DNA from: a virus
Strand: one strand, 5' to 3'
DNA length: 51,156 nt
Virus record (IMG/VR): IMGVR_UViG_3300028430_000211
Coordinates: 1 to 51,156 of that record
A program made the translations under genes and the position numbers. Position 1 is the first letter of the stretch, and each line of letters opens with the position of its first letter. This document shows, piece after piece, positions 16,301 to 25,072 of the stretch. The notes beneath the pieces were generated by a model. That model was given only the letters and a program-made list of their open reading frames with translations, ran no database searches and was not told the DNA's origin.

Positions 16301-19300
16301 TCGACGCGGTCCGTGGTGACCTGCTCTACGGCGTTGTTGACCGGTTTTACGTCCAGGCCCAGGCGCTTGGCGACTACCGTTATATCGTCCGTTGTAAGGA
16401 CGTTAACCACTCCACGCATGCCCTTGCCCGTGAGCGAGCGCCAAATCGCGGTCAGCGTATCCAGCCCCAGCTGCCGGTCGTGGAATATAGAGGCGAGCCC
16501 TCCCATCCCATCCACCATCTCGGAAGCGTTCCGGGACAGCCGCACCCGCTCTTCAAACTCACCGCCCCTGGCGCGCTGCCGGGACACGTCTTGCAGGACT
16601 CGATCAATCTCGTCGTCGCTCAGGAAAGCTTCAGCGTCTTCCTGCACCTCGTCTCGGCTCGCCATCTGGGGGCTACCGTTGAGCACGTTGAGCATATCAC
16701 GGCTGCGGAACCTACCGTCGCTTTTGGCGACACTGTCCAGCGCTCGCACTACGGGGTTGTCGTTGCCCGTCAGCCTATCCGCGATGTCTCGGAAGAACTT
16801 CACCGCCTTCTGGAGCAGGGTAAGCTGCTGCGGGGTAAACCCACCCTCGAAGCGCTGCTGGAGGATCGACGTAGCGTTGACCGCCCAGAACTCAGACGGG
16901 TTGAGATACTGATAGTAGTCAAACGGGACCTTGCCGCCCGTCCACAGCTCGGAGGCTTTCTCTTTAGCAGCGCGCGTCCGCGCGCGAACCAGCTGGAGGA
17001 ACTCTTTCTTGGAACCGTCCGGGTTGCCAGCGAGAAGCACATTGACCTGCTTAAGCCACTGGGCGCGGATAGCGCCTTGGAGCCCGGGGGTCATTACCCG
17101 CTCCATAGCGTGCAGGAGCTCGTGGACGAGCAAAGTGTCCCGGATGTCTTCGCGACCCTCGGTGGGGGGGTTTGCCACGTAGTGCCGGATGGCGTCGGCA
17201 TACAGGCGGACCACATGCTTTCTAGGTTCGTAATCCGCCAGCGGAAGGTTCTTCTCGCCAGTCACCAGCCCAGTATCTTTAACTAGCTCTTTCCGCACGG
17301 AACTCAGGGCTGGGATTACGCTGTTAGCCCAATTAGCGAAATCCTTAGCGTACTCCGTTAGGATAGCGCCACTGGCGGACTCTGCGCTGATGGATTTGGG
17401 AGCTCCCTGCGGCGCATCCTGCCGCGCGCCTATAGCCCACTTCACCGGCCCCCGGATGATAAGCGGTTCTTTGTTCGCTTTCTTCCGGGCGATGAACCGT
17501 TCCAGAACCTCGGGCGACATGAACTCCGCCATCTCCAGGGCTTCGTTGAGCATCTGGACTTGCTCGGGCGTAGCCTTGTCCAGCGACTTGCGACCCATGA
17601 CCGCGCGCTTGATGGCCGCAGCGTGCTTAGGCGCACGCGCCTCTAGGTCCGGCGCAGCCGGGGCGGTGTCTACCTCGGCTTCTTTCGCAGCCGCCCGGGC
17701 TTCCTTCTTGGTGTAGAGCGGCTTGCGCTCCGTGACTTCCCTAGCTGCGCCTTCTTTCGTAATGCCAGAGACTTCTCGCTGGCGGTCCGCAAACTTGAGC
17801 TCGCGCTCTGCGACGGCCATGACCTGCCTACGCCTAGCCGCCACGCTGTCAGTGATTTGCTGGAGGAACTGAGTATCCCCGGCCAGCGTCTTAGCCTGAA
17901 GCTTCTTCGTCGTACCACCGGAGGGCACCAGTGGGGTATCGACGTCCCTGTTGGCCTCGCCGTAGTCGGCAAGCGCCTCCGTATTATAGAGGTCGTCCTC
18001 AACCCGGTACTCGAACTTCCCGTCAGGACCCTCGTCGGCGTAAAGCTTAACCGTGGTCCCGTCGTTCAGCGCTATGGGGAAGAACCAGCTGGCTGAGATA
18101 TCCTCATCCGCCGTGTTGGCCTTACTTTCCTGCTGGGAAGGCTCAATCCGGTCGACAGTCAGCGGCAGGTCCCCGTAGCTCTTTTGGCTGGCGGCGATAC
18201 TCTTGGCGTCCTCAATGAGGCCGGGCGTGCTCGTGCCACGGTCAAACACAGCCACCGTGTCCGGGGCTTCCGCCAGTCGGCGGGTAAAGTCACTCGCCAG
18301 TTGGGTCTCTTGGTCCAGCTCCGTCTCAGGAGCCGGGCGCGGGGTAGGCTCCAGCAGGGGCTCCGCAGGCACCGACTGGTCGTAGGAAAGCACTTCGTAC
18401 GGGGGCAGCTCCGCGTTGGGGCCGGGAGTGGGCGGAGGAGCAGAAACAGGAGCCACAGGCTCGGGGGGAGTAACTTCCGCCACAGGCGCAGGCTGGATGG
18501 GCTCTGGAGCCGGAGGGGGCGCAGCCGTGGGCGCAAGGGGGGTCTCTACCGTAGCAGCTTTGGCCTGTTCGAGACTGGGTACGATCTTCGGGGGAGCCAC
18601 AGGGGCAGCGGGGGCGATCTCCGGTGCAAGGTCCATGGGCGTACCCACGTACGCCTTCAGCTCCGTGACCGGGTCAAACTCAAGGCCCTTAGCAGCTTTC
18701 TGAGCGAGCTGGCGAGCCAGGGGGTCAAGCTTTGTACCCCCGGGGATTTCAACGCCCATCTCGGATGCGAGCTCGGGGAGCGTAGCCTTCCACTGGGCCA
18801 CGCGCTCCTTCATCGGCATCTTAACTTTGGGAGTCAGTTCAACGGGCTGTTCTGCTTCTCCAGCATCAGGAGGGACAGCCAAAGGCTCAACACCTGCCAC
18901 TGGTCCAAGGTCAGGGGCTCCGCCCACGGCGGGAGCTTGTCCCGGGACGCCCCCTCGGACAGGAGCCGAAACGCCTGCTCCACTTGGGGCGCCGACATCC
19001 ACTCCAGCTCCGCCAGCTGCGGGTGGAGCTCCTTCCTCAGTAGGCTCAGTGGTAGCATTGGCGCGCTCCCATACTCTTGAAGCGGCCTCGGCCAGCATTT
19101 CATTGCGGCGGCCCATGACCTCCGCCCGGGCTTCGTCCGGGGTAAACTGGGGGTTCTCAGCCTGAACGACGGCCAGATTGGATTCGAAGATACGCTGGAA
19201 CTCTTCCCGGGTCTGGGCACGAGCCTCTTCAGGAGAAAGCCCCATAGCGGTGGCGGTTGCGCCCGGGGCGGGCGGCTCTACCTTTCGCTCAAACTGGGCA

Positions 19301-20223
19301 CCGACAGCACCCACGGGAGCGCCGACGAGACCGGCGGTCAGACCAGATACCAGATATTCCTTGCGGGCCTCCTCGTCAGCCAGAGGCAGCTCAGCCGCAA
19401 AACGCTCGCCCACTTGCTGGAGCGGCTCAGTGACGGCTTCTTCCGCCGTGCCCTTGACCGCGCCCTTGGCGGTCTGTGTCAGGAAGGTCCGGACAGGCTT
19501 CGACGCGGCCTCGGCGGCCTCTTTACCAACAGTCCTCTTAAGCGGGGCACCAAAGAACCTGCCGACACCGGGGACGAAGCGCTCAGCAACGGTCTCGACG
19601 CCTGCCTGTACCGGCGCAACCGCAACGCTCTTGGTGGCTTCGCTCTTGGTGAGTTTCTCGGTGCCACCCTCCGTGGCGCGGTCCACATTCGACCCGACGA
19701 AGAACGGAGTGGAGGTGACAGTACCCCCAGCAATACCGCCCGCCACAGTACCCACACCCGGGGCGATGGCCGTGCCCGCAGTAGCGCCAGCAAGACCGCC
19801 GATGAGGCTCGCCCCCATCTGGGGAGCGGACACAGCAAGGTTCTCCAGCAGCAGCGCACCAAGACCCGCGTTGCCTTGGGCAAGGTCTTCGATGGACGGA
19901 GCGCCGCCGGGCAGCACGCGCTCGGATTCCTTCTTCGCCTGACGCAGACCCTTGAGGTACTTCTCTTCCTTCTCTGGCGTCAGCGTGCCAGCCAGCTTCT
20001 CGATGGCGTAAGGCAGGCCAGACTTAAGCTGACTACCCGCAAGCGTCATACCCGCAGCCAGAGCGTCCCGCTTACCGGGATTCAGGTACTTAATGATTTC
20101 TTCCGGCGTGTACCCGGACTTCAGCGCGCCCTGAAGATCGAACCCACTTTGCCGAGACAGGTACTGGGCGATCTCCGCATCGGAGTACCCTGCGGCCCTA
20201 GCGCCCTTAACGTCAAAAGGCAT
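13390..20223 (-). CDS. giant internal virion / polyvalent-type protein with zincin motif
   Basis: This 2277-residue protein opens with two repeats of about 24 residues (GARAAGYSDAEIAQYL and GALKSGYTPEEIIKYL). An Ala/Gly-rich, membrane-seeking region (about 55-310) and a Pro/Ala linker (about 390-640) follow. HELLH at 1034-1038, with E1111 in SEFWA downstream, matches a gluzincin zinc peptidase. Long helical regions follow, with YFPFMRHGRFW near 1480 and a C-terminal part resembling large polyvalent-protein domains. It is probably packaged and ejected with the DNA. It is the last gene of the late block. Confidence 0.85.
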   Translation of the reverse strand: MPFDVKGARAAGYSDAEIAQYLSRQSGFDLQGALKSGYTPEEIIKYLNPGKRDALAAGMTLAGSQLKSGLPYAIEKLAGTLTPEKEEKYLKGLRQAKKESERVLPGGAPSIEDLAQGNAGLGALLLENLAVSAPQMGASLIGGLAGATAGTAIAPGVGTVAGGIAGGTVTSTPFFVGSNVDRATEGGTEKLTKSEATKSVAVAPVQAGVETVAERFVPGVGRFFGAPLKRTVGKEAAEAASKPVRTFLTQTAKGAVKGTAEEAVTEPLQQVGERFAAELPLADEEARKEYLVSGLTAGLVGAPVGAVGAQFERKVEPPAPGATATAMGLSPEEARAQTREEFQRIFESNLAVVQAENPQFTPDEARAEVMGRRNEMLAEAASRVWERANATTEPTEEGAPPAAGGAGVDVGAPSGAGVSAPVRGGVPGQAPAVGGAPDLGPVAGVEPLAVPPDAGEAEQPVELTPKVKMPMKERVAQWKATLPELASEMGVEIPGGTKLDPLARQLAQKAAKGLEFDPVTELKAYVGTPMDLAPEIAPAAPVAPPKIVPSLEQAKAATVETPLAPTAAPPPAPEPIQPAPVAEVTPPEPVAPVSAPPPTPGPNAELPPYEVLSYDQSVPAEPLLEPTPRPAPETELDQETQLASDFTRRLAEAPDTVAVFDRGTSTPGLIEDAKSIAASQKSYGDLPLTVDRIEPSQQESKANTADEDISASWFFPIALNDGTTVKLYADEGPDGKFEYRVEDDLYNTEALADYGEANRDVDTPLVPSGGTTKKLQAKTLAGDTQFLQQITDSVAARRRQVMAVAERELKFADRQREVSGITKEGAAREVTERKPLYTKKEARAAAKEAEVDTAPAAPDLEARAPKHAAAIKRAVMGRKSLDKATPEQVQMLNEALEMAEFMSPEVLERFIARKKANKEPLIIRGPVKWAIGARQDAPQGAPKSISAESASGAILTEYAKDFANWANSVIPALSSVRKELVKDTGLVTGEKNLPLADYEPRKHVVRLYADAIRHYVANPPTEGREDIRDTLLVHELLHAMERVMTPGLQGAIRAQWLKQVNVLLAGNPDGSKKEFLQLVRARTRAAKEKASELWTGGKVPFDYYQYLNPSEFWAVNATSILQQRFEGGFTPQQLTLLQKAVKFFRDIADRLTGNDNPVVRALDSVAKSDGRFRSRDMLNVLNGSPQMASRDEVQEDAEAFLSDDEIDRVLQDVSRQRARGGEFEERVRLSRNASEMVDGMGGLASIFHDRQLGLDTLTAIWRSLTGKGMRGVVNVLTTDDITVVAKRLGLDVKPVNNAVEQVTTDRVEALHRLEEHVRKWDAFNKKSEPGGQLLADVMAMSVRYDVDPTLAPSARAYMALDEALQALRANPNPDRAAIAAREEEIKRVYQGANTAEHEVIGGWNDLAKAEFGGGEGKRIFAMVKAAYKSSLDRHYELIQQWVEASHSTEERRAEVMTRIEEMFAPAFARKVYFPFMRHGRFWASVGTGEKGEFYLFESETQRNLFQIQRGRELRAAGDRRVVNIGNDLVGLRDRMTGEKSASAALNSVLGMLDNGIPDVETFKDSIFQMYLQTLPEGDMRRRFMTVKYKTGWSTDALRNFVVSQHAAASQLARLANGYKIRAAVSQLEDLLKSRPEDDGGPEPVERLPNVELLEPIVAELKLRAEEEITPNYSQAGEVDWDKVGALGTKAVFIMMMTSPKTAIIQLTQLPLIGMPVLSGRFGASKSIGMVNKYMGNFLTLKQFSFTHKDQEGEVITRTGDISMRESRYIKDLERSDPVRHAAMLQAWEYANIRNIFMSTFSGDLNDRTREPTAEFGVGQALKQGRYASALSQGVRSAFNFMGAAFQMTERASRELMFMASFELAFDKKLAAGMRPDAAVEAASKEAAELTNEALFNYTYYNRPRIMKKGLWRIPFQFQMYPMQMVSYLTRNFLGMLPMLNDKTQRKEAANKFFGTMMLTGVFAGVPGMGLLYLTTAAVAQATLNAWKEATGDEDDDPTSALSGVDLDTWFRSYFIPEMFGAGSDVAQGLGLSPEDAAMLARMWEFGPVGALTDLSIQPSTSITSLWFSQDLRADTLMGKTQELFFNTILGPAGGLVRNAATAVEYMQQGDGARAAEYVVPAFFRGAITAQRLDREGLVTKSGIPVMPPEFYSFAKLAAQTAGFGSTEAYQAQRENVEIRGVGKNIEAKADALVRRYVAAQTRYNATDGQNGEAFAKIMDDITEFNTENPLHAIGLDTLGQAAARKAEEQAGAIKGLTLDPKNPLNVYAGARRVEEAQ

Positions 20224-20230
20224 GGGCTAC

Positions 20231-21529
20231 CTACCTGTTAAACTCACGGAGCGGGGGTCGGTTTCCGGCAGGAGCAGCGGGAGCGGCGGGAGGAGCAGCG
20301 GAAGAAACGGGGAGACCATCAGGTGAAAACACAGGGATACCTGCTGCCATCAAAGCTGCGTCTTCGATAGCCCTAGCCTCGCTCCACCGCCCTGCGCTCG
20401 TCGCCCGCATATACGGGCCGTTTTGTTTGAGGTTCTCACGAACCCATTTGCGGTTGTTTTCGGACTCTGTGAACGCTTGCTGCCGGGCCAGCTTATCCGT
20501 AGCGCCAGCGTTAGCGTTAGCGGCGTCCCTTTGGGCGCTAGCTCCGATGCTCGCTACGCTCAGCCTGTTGCGCATCTCTTCACGAGCGAGCTGCAAGGCC
20601 TGCTCCAGCTCAATACCCTTCGCCACGGCATCCGCGACCTTAAGCTGCATGGCGTAGCTCATGTTAAGGAGCTCCATACGCTGCTTGTTGGTAGCCCCTT
20701 CTTGGGCCGCCAGTGCGTCCATGGCTTGGCGCATCTCCTGCCTACGCTCCTTGGCCATCTCCTGGGCACCGGGAAGAGCAGACTCGATACCCGCAGCAGC
20801 CCCGCGCAGGAACCCACCGGGGGTCGTCGCCATCTTGGCTCCGATCTGCGCCAGCGTCATCCACATATCCTGCTTCTTGCGGGCAGCCATAGCCTCCGGG
20901 GTCAGCTCGCGCTCGTACTGCTGGCGCTGCATATCCGAGTATTTCGTTTCCCGGGGGGCCAGCTTTTCGAGGTCAACCATACCTCGTTGCACGGCTTCCG
21001 GGTTAAGACGATAGGCTTCGGCCATCCGCTCACCAGAGGTCTTCGGCTTCTTGACCGCGCCTGCTTCCGCAAAAGCCACAATGCCGCCGCCAGCGTAGCC
21101 GCCGTTGTCAGGTTCATCGAACATGCTGGACGGGAGCGGCAGACCCACAATACCGCCAGACGCCATGCTAGGGGGAGGACCCATCGGAGACGGAGGCTCC
21201 ATAGGCGGAGGCGGACCCATCGGGGGGCCGCCCATAGGCGGAGGGGCGGGGGGAGCACCACCGGGCGCGATAGCACCGAGACCTGCATTACCGGGGGGAG
21301 GCATGGGGGGCGCCGGAGGCGCAAAAGTCTGCTGGGCGACCGTCTGTTGGGGGGCGACTTCTTGTTGGGCAGCGGACCGCATGCGGTCAATGAACATACC
21401 CGCAAGGGTACCGGCAGTGGGGTCAATAATCCCCATCTGCATCGCCTGAGCGATCTTCTGCTTGTTACCGCCGTAGTCCTTGGCGATCTGCTCGGGGGAC
21501 TGAAGATCAAACGGCTTCGTTTCCATCAC
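20231..21529 (-). CDS. internal virion or tail-associated protein, Pro-rich
   Basis: This 432-residue protein has a short helical head (1-60) followed by a Pro/Gly/Met-rich flexible segment (about 65-125, repeated PPMGPP units). GGIVGLP and GGIVAFAEAG are glycine turns common in phage internal and tail proteins. A long Gln/Ala-rich helical domain (150-390) and a Pro/Ala tail complete it. It lies between the giant protein and another helical protein and overlaps the latter by ATGA. It is likely part of an ejected core. The exact role is unknown. Confidence 0.7.
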   Translation of the reverse strand: MMETKPFDLQSPEQIAKDYGGNKQKIAQAMQMGIIDPTAGTLAGMFIDRMRSAAQQEVAPQQTVAQQTFAPPAPPMPPPGNAGLGAIAPGGAPPAPPPMGGPPMGPPPPMEPPSPMGPPPSMASGGIVGLPLPSSMFDEPDNGGYAGGGIVAFAEAGAVKKPKTSGERMAEAYRLNPEAVQRGMVDLEKLAPRETKYSDMQRQQYERELTPEAMAARKKQDMWMTLAQIGAKMATTPGGFLRGAAAGIESALPGAQEMAKERRQEMRQAMDALAAQEGATNKQRMELLNMSYAMQLKVADAVAKGIELEQALQLAREEMRNRLSVASIGASAQRDAANANAGATDKLARQQAFTESENNRKWVRENLKQNGPYMRATSAGRWSEARAIEDAALMAAGIPVFSPDGLPVSSAAPPAAPAAPAGNRPPLREFNR

Positions 21530-22836
21530 CCGCCCCTATACATATTGTACATGCTGGCCGCACTGAGGCCCGCGCCCGCAAGCTGTTGGAACATAGACGG
21601 AGCCTGAGTCGCTGTCGTTTGGGTAGCGTTCATCTGAATGGGCAGGCCACGAATGATGTTGCTGTAGTTGCCTAGCTGCTGCATCGGGTAGTCCTGCTGG
21701 CGCAGGAAGTCGTTGTACGACATGTCCATACGCTGCTGCTCTTGGCGCTGCTGCATGCCCGCCGCGTCCCCCTGCGCCTGAAGACGCGAGAGGTTGGACT
21801 GCTGCTGGTACTGGCCGAGGTTACCCAGAGTTTGCGCCATCTGACCTGCGGCTTGAGCGCCAGCCAGACCCTGCTGGGAACCAAACTGGCGCGACTGCTC
21901 CCCGAGGCGCTGCGCCTCAAGCCCCTGAGTGGAGTTAAACTGGGCCGCCGTAAGCGCAGCCTGCTGGTTCGCGATAGCAGCCTGCATCGCCTGCTGGGCG
22001 TTGAGCCCCTGCGTCTGGAGCTGGGCGGCGAGGTTCTGCACCCGCGCCTGACTGTCGGCGTCGAGGTTGGCCAGCGCAGCCTGAAGGCCCGTTTGGGTTC
22101 CAAGTTGCTGCACGCCGAGTTGGGCCTGGAGGTTCGCTTGCCCTGCGGTCATACCCGCAGCGCGGTCGCGCTCGAACTGGGCTTGTGCATTCTCATACGC
22201 CGCCTGAGACCCCCGCCCCTGGATATCCCCCAGCTGCTGGCCGAGGTTCCGCTCGCGCTCAAGAGACGCAAGTAGCTGGCGGCTACCGCCGTAGGTCCCC
22301 TGACGAGCCGCCCCGAGGTCTTGGGCAAGCTGCCCCTGCTTAGCGTCCCGGATGGCCTCACGCTTCTGAATGTCGACGACATTCTGCTGGAACGGCGACA
22401 TGTACTGAGAGGCTTGCTGGCCGCCGAACTGACCCGGGGTCGCCATCTGGTACTGCTGTAGGTTGGCCTGCCAGTTAGTCCGGGCAGCCTGCATCTCCGG
22501 GGAGGTGTACTCCCTCGCTTGAATTTGCTGCGGGGTTACCTCCTGCGCGGCGTAGCTAGTCGGGTTGTACTGAGACGAGGCAAGCGCTTGAAGCCCGGCC
22601 TGCTGCGCCATGGCAGAGCCGACGTTGTATTGGTCTGGGGACTGAAGCCCCATGACGTTCTGCTGGACTTCCAGCTGCGCAGGCGTGAACCCAGCGATGC
22701 GCTCTTGCCCGTAGGGCGTATACTGCCGGTTCGACTCCGCCTGCGCGCGGCGCATGACGTCTTCGTAGAACGGACGAGCGTACTCCGGGACGTTGGAGGT
22801 CGTCTGCGTGACTTGTGAGACTTGCGGCTTGCTCAT
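21526..22836 (-). CDS. glutamine-rich internal virion protein
   Basis: This 436-residue protein is dominated by Gln/Ala-rich helices with many QAA- and LQAQLG-type heptads, and predicts as long coiled coils. The start MSKPQVSQVTQTTSNVPEYARPF resembles the beginning of phage structural proteins found in this position. It overlaps the Pro-rich protein downstream. It is probably an internal core or ejection protein forming a channel. No enzymatic motif is visible. Confidence 0.7.
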   Translation of the reverse strand: MSKPQVSQVTQTTSNVPEYARPFYEDVMRRAQAESNRQYTPYGQERIAGFTPAQLEVQQNVMGLQSPDQYNVGSAMAQQAGLQALASSQYNPTSYAAQEVTPQQIQAREYTSPEMQAARTNWQANLQQYQMATPGQFGGQQASQYMSPFQQNVVDIQKREAIRDAKQGQLAQDLGAARQGTYGGSRQLLASLERERNLGQQLGDIQGRGSQAAYENAQAQFERDRAAGMTAGQANLQAQLGVQQLGTQTGLQAALANLDADSQARVQNLAAQLQTQGLNAQQAMQAAIANQQAALTAAQFNSTQGLEAQRLGEQSRQFGSQQGLAGAQAAGQMAQTLGNLGQYQQQSNLSRLQAQGDAAGMQQRQEQQRMDMSYNDFLRQQDYPMQQLGNYSNIIRGLPIQMNATQTTATQAPSMFQQLAGAGLSAASMYNMYRGG

Positions 22837-22847
22837 TTCAGTCGCCC

Positions 22848-25001
22848 TTACGCCAGACCACGACGAAGCTTGGTGTCTTCACCACGATCAGCCTGCTTAC
22901 GTGCCTTATGCGCGCGGTCCATCATTGCGTACAGCTTGTCAGCCCCGCGCTTGTTGGAGCCCTTGCCGATCCGGTTGACCGCCTGAGGGGGGAAGATGAC
23001 TTCGTCGCGCGCCACGCGCGCTGCCTGCCTACCGCCAATCTTCGCGGGGACAGAATCGCTGACGCCATCGCCCGGGCCTCGGACGGGGCTGCCCCCCATG
23101 CGCGAGAGCATGTCGATACCTGCGTTGCTACTGCCGTTACCCAGCTCGGAAACAGTGCGAGCGTCCACCACGAAGGAGCCGTCGCCCATGTTGACGTGGC
23201 CCCCTTGGGCCATGAGCCGCAAACCGGAGAAATCCATATCGCCCCAGCCTTCGCCGGGGGTGTAGGTGCCGTAGCGCCCGGTCCGCGTGGTGTCGGGCGC
23301 GAACGTGGTGCCGGGTGTAGGAGCGCCGGTGCGCGACTGGCCGTAACCTTCGTTTTTGCCGTGCGTATTGTACCAGTAGTTAGCGTAGGCGTAAGGGTCC
23401 GCGCCGCCGACCCGGTTCATCCAGGCGGTAGAGTTTTTGTCGTTAACGTTCGGGTTGTTGTACTCGGTGAAAAAGGCCTTGTAGACGTCGGGTCGATCCC
23501 GCATCAGCTGCGTCAGGTCGATCCCACCAGACGTCGTGCGTTCCGGAGCCTTACCTCCAAGGACGTTCTTAATATAGTCGTCGATGCCCGGAGCAACCGC
23601 CAGAACATTGTCGCTGGTTCTGTCACCGGTGTAAGTCAGCGTACCCGTATTTGTCGGCGTAGTCGAAGTAGTCGAAGTAGCCGGGGCGGCTGTAGTTTTC
23701 TTTTCCTGCGGCGCGTAGTTTACCGACGCCTTAATAGCACCAGGGTTCTTGCTGGCGTATTGGGCGATAAGTGCTTCTAGGCCGCTGGTCTTAGGCGCGG
23801 AAGCGGAACCACCTTCCGCATAACCCTTCTTCTTATCCTTGATCGACATTGCCTTAGACGGGATGTACGCCGGGACAGGGTTCACAGGGTCAAAGTACAG
23901 GTGCTCGCGGCTGTCGCGCGACGGGTCCCCGGTCAGCGTCTGGTAAGAAACATTGCGGGGGGCGGGGATGTACGGACCCTCGTAAGTGGACTTCTCCTCG
24001 GGCAAGCTGAAGCCTTCCATCTCGGGCTGCATGACGTCGGAAACGGTCCCCATGACCCCCATAGTCGCCGCAGTCGGGGCGTACTTGTACATCATGGAGC
24101 CGGGAGCGGCACTGCCACGGGCAGCGTTAGCAAACTCTCCGCCGAAGGTCTTGACTGCCTCAATCGGGTTTTGCATCGCCTGAGTGCCGAGGTGGCTAAG
24201 GCCTGCCTTCGCGTTGGTAATGGCGGTCCCAGCGGCCTGGCCAATCCCCTTAGCCGCCTCCCCGGAAAACCCACTAGCAAGTCGCCCAGCGTGGGTCCCC
24301 ACCGCTGTAGGCACAGCTTGAGCCAGCTGCCCAGCAGCACCGGCAGCACCGGCAGCACCAGCACCGGCAGCACCAGCACCCGCAGCACCAGCACCGGCAG
24401 CACCAGCACCCGCAGCACCAGCACCCGCAGCACCAGCCAGCTGCCCAGCAGTGGAGCCCGCGCCTAGCGCGGCGTTAGTAGTCACAAGCCCCGGCACCGA
24501 AGCCGGGATGGCGTTTTTAGCCAGGGCAAGACTTTTAGCGCCGACGTTAGCCACGGCGTTGCCGATACCCGCGCCGCCGAAGGCACCGAGACCGGCCATC
24601 AGGCCCTTTTGTAGACTCCCCGTAGCTGCGGTGTACCCAGCGCCCACGAGCAGGGCGGCGCTCAGACCACCCGTGAACGGCGCAAGCACAGCTCCTAGAA
24701 TCGTAGGTAGGAGCTTTTTCAGGAAGTTTGCTTCCGGTAGACCCGTGTGGGGGTTGATAGTAAGCGAGCCACCGTGCGCCAGTGCCAGCTGCTGGAGGCC
24801 ACCAACTTCCTCCGGCGTCATGTGGACGAGCATAGTGTCGCCGTTGCGCCCGTAGCTCTCAAGCTGCTTAGCTATCGGGTTAGCTAGGGCGCTCAGGCCC
24901 CCCGAAGCGGGCATCTCGGAGTTCATCCCAGGTACCTGCGAACCGAGCGACGGGGGTATACCTGTGAAAGACGGGTACTGCTGTCCGGGAGTGTTTTGCA
25001 T
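22848..25001 (-). CDS. large virion protein with Gly-Ala repeat and tail-type C-terminus
   Basis: This is a 717-residue protein. The middle has hydrophobic Gly/Ala-rich helices, including a tandem AGAAGAG tract (about residues 190-225). The C-terminal 130 residues contain NMGDGSFVVDARTVSELGNG, then GPGDGVSDSVPAKIGG and GKGSNKRGADKLYAMMD. This run of motifs recurs at the ends of phage tail and ejection proteins. It is likely an ejected or tail-tip structural protein. A promoter-like element lies just upstream of its start. Confidence 0.75.
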   Translation of the reverse strand: MQNTPGQQYPSFTGIPPSLGSQVPGMNSEMPASGGLSALANPIAKQLESYGRNGDTMLVHMTPEEVGGLQQLALAHGGSLTINPHTGLPEANFLKKLLPTILGAVLAPFTGGLSAALLVGAGYTAATGSLQKGLMAGLGAFGGAGIGNAVANVGAKSLALAKNAIPASVPGLVTTNAALGAGSTAGQLAGAAGAGAAGAGAAGAGAAGAGAAGAGAAGAAGAAGQLAQAVPTAVGTHAGRLASGFSGEAAKGIGQAAGTAITNAKAGLSHLGTQAMQNPIEAVKTFGGEFANAARGSAAPGSMMYKYAPTAATMGVMGTVSDVMQPEMEGFSLPEEKSTYEGPYIPAPRNVSYQTLTGDPSRDSREHLYFDPVNPVPAYIPSKAMSIKDKKKGYAEGGSASAPKTSGLEALIAQYASKNPGAIKASVNYAPQEKKTTAAPATSTTSTTPTNTGTLTYTGDRTSDNVLAVAPGIDDYIKNVLGGKAPERTTSGGIDLTQLMRDRPDVYKAFFTEYNNPNVNDKNSTAWMNRVGGADPYAYANYWYNTHGKNEGYGQSRTGAPTPGTTFAPDTTRTGRYGTYTPGEGWGDMDFSGLRLMAQGGHVNMGDGSFVVDARTVSELGNGSSNAGIDMLSRMGGSPVRGPGDGVSDSVPAKIGGRQAARVARDEVIFPPQAVNRIGKGSNKRGADKLYAMMDRAHKARKQADRGEDTKLRRGLA
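24338..24434 (-). repeat. 30-base minisatellite coding for Gly-Ala repeats
   Basis: Inside the 717-residue protein gene, two adjacent 30-base units (24371-24400 and 24401-24430) differ by one base. Degenerate 15-base units lie before them. The tract is bounded by a 17-base direct repeat at 24321-24337 and 24435-24451. The units encode AGAAG-type repeats without shifting frame. Copy number is likely to vary by slippage. Confidence 0.8.
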
Positions 25002-25023
25002 GTCGCGCCCTACTACTAGGTCC

Positions 25024-25051
25024 TTTATACGCGGTGCCGGGGCAAATCCAA
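25024..25051 (-). promoter_or_regulatory. possible promoter before the 717-residue virion gene
   Basis: The minus strand reads TTGGAT (25046-25051), 16 bases, then TATAAA (25024-25029). The -10 box matches five of six positions and the -35 three of six. It lies in a 71-base gap between two late genes. A weak hairpin near 25060-25075 might end the upstream transcript. This is a candidate only. Confidence 0.35.
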
Positions 25052-25072
25052 ATACCTAAGTAGCCCTAGCCA

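Noticed and set aside
20423-21607. Plus-strand open frame of 394 residues with His/Arg/Gly runs
   Set aside because: The RRRRHRR-type runs are the antisense of the Pro/Gly-rich minus-strand protein; no ribosome site or motif supports it.
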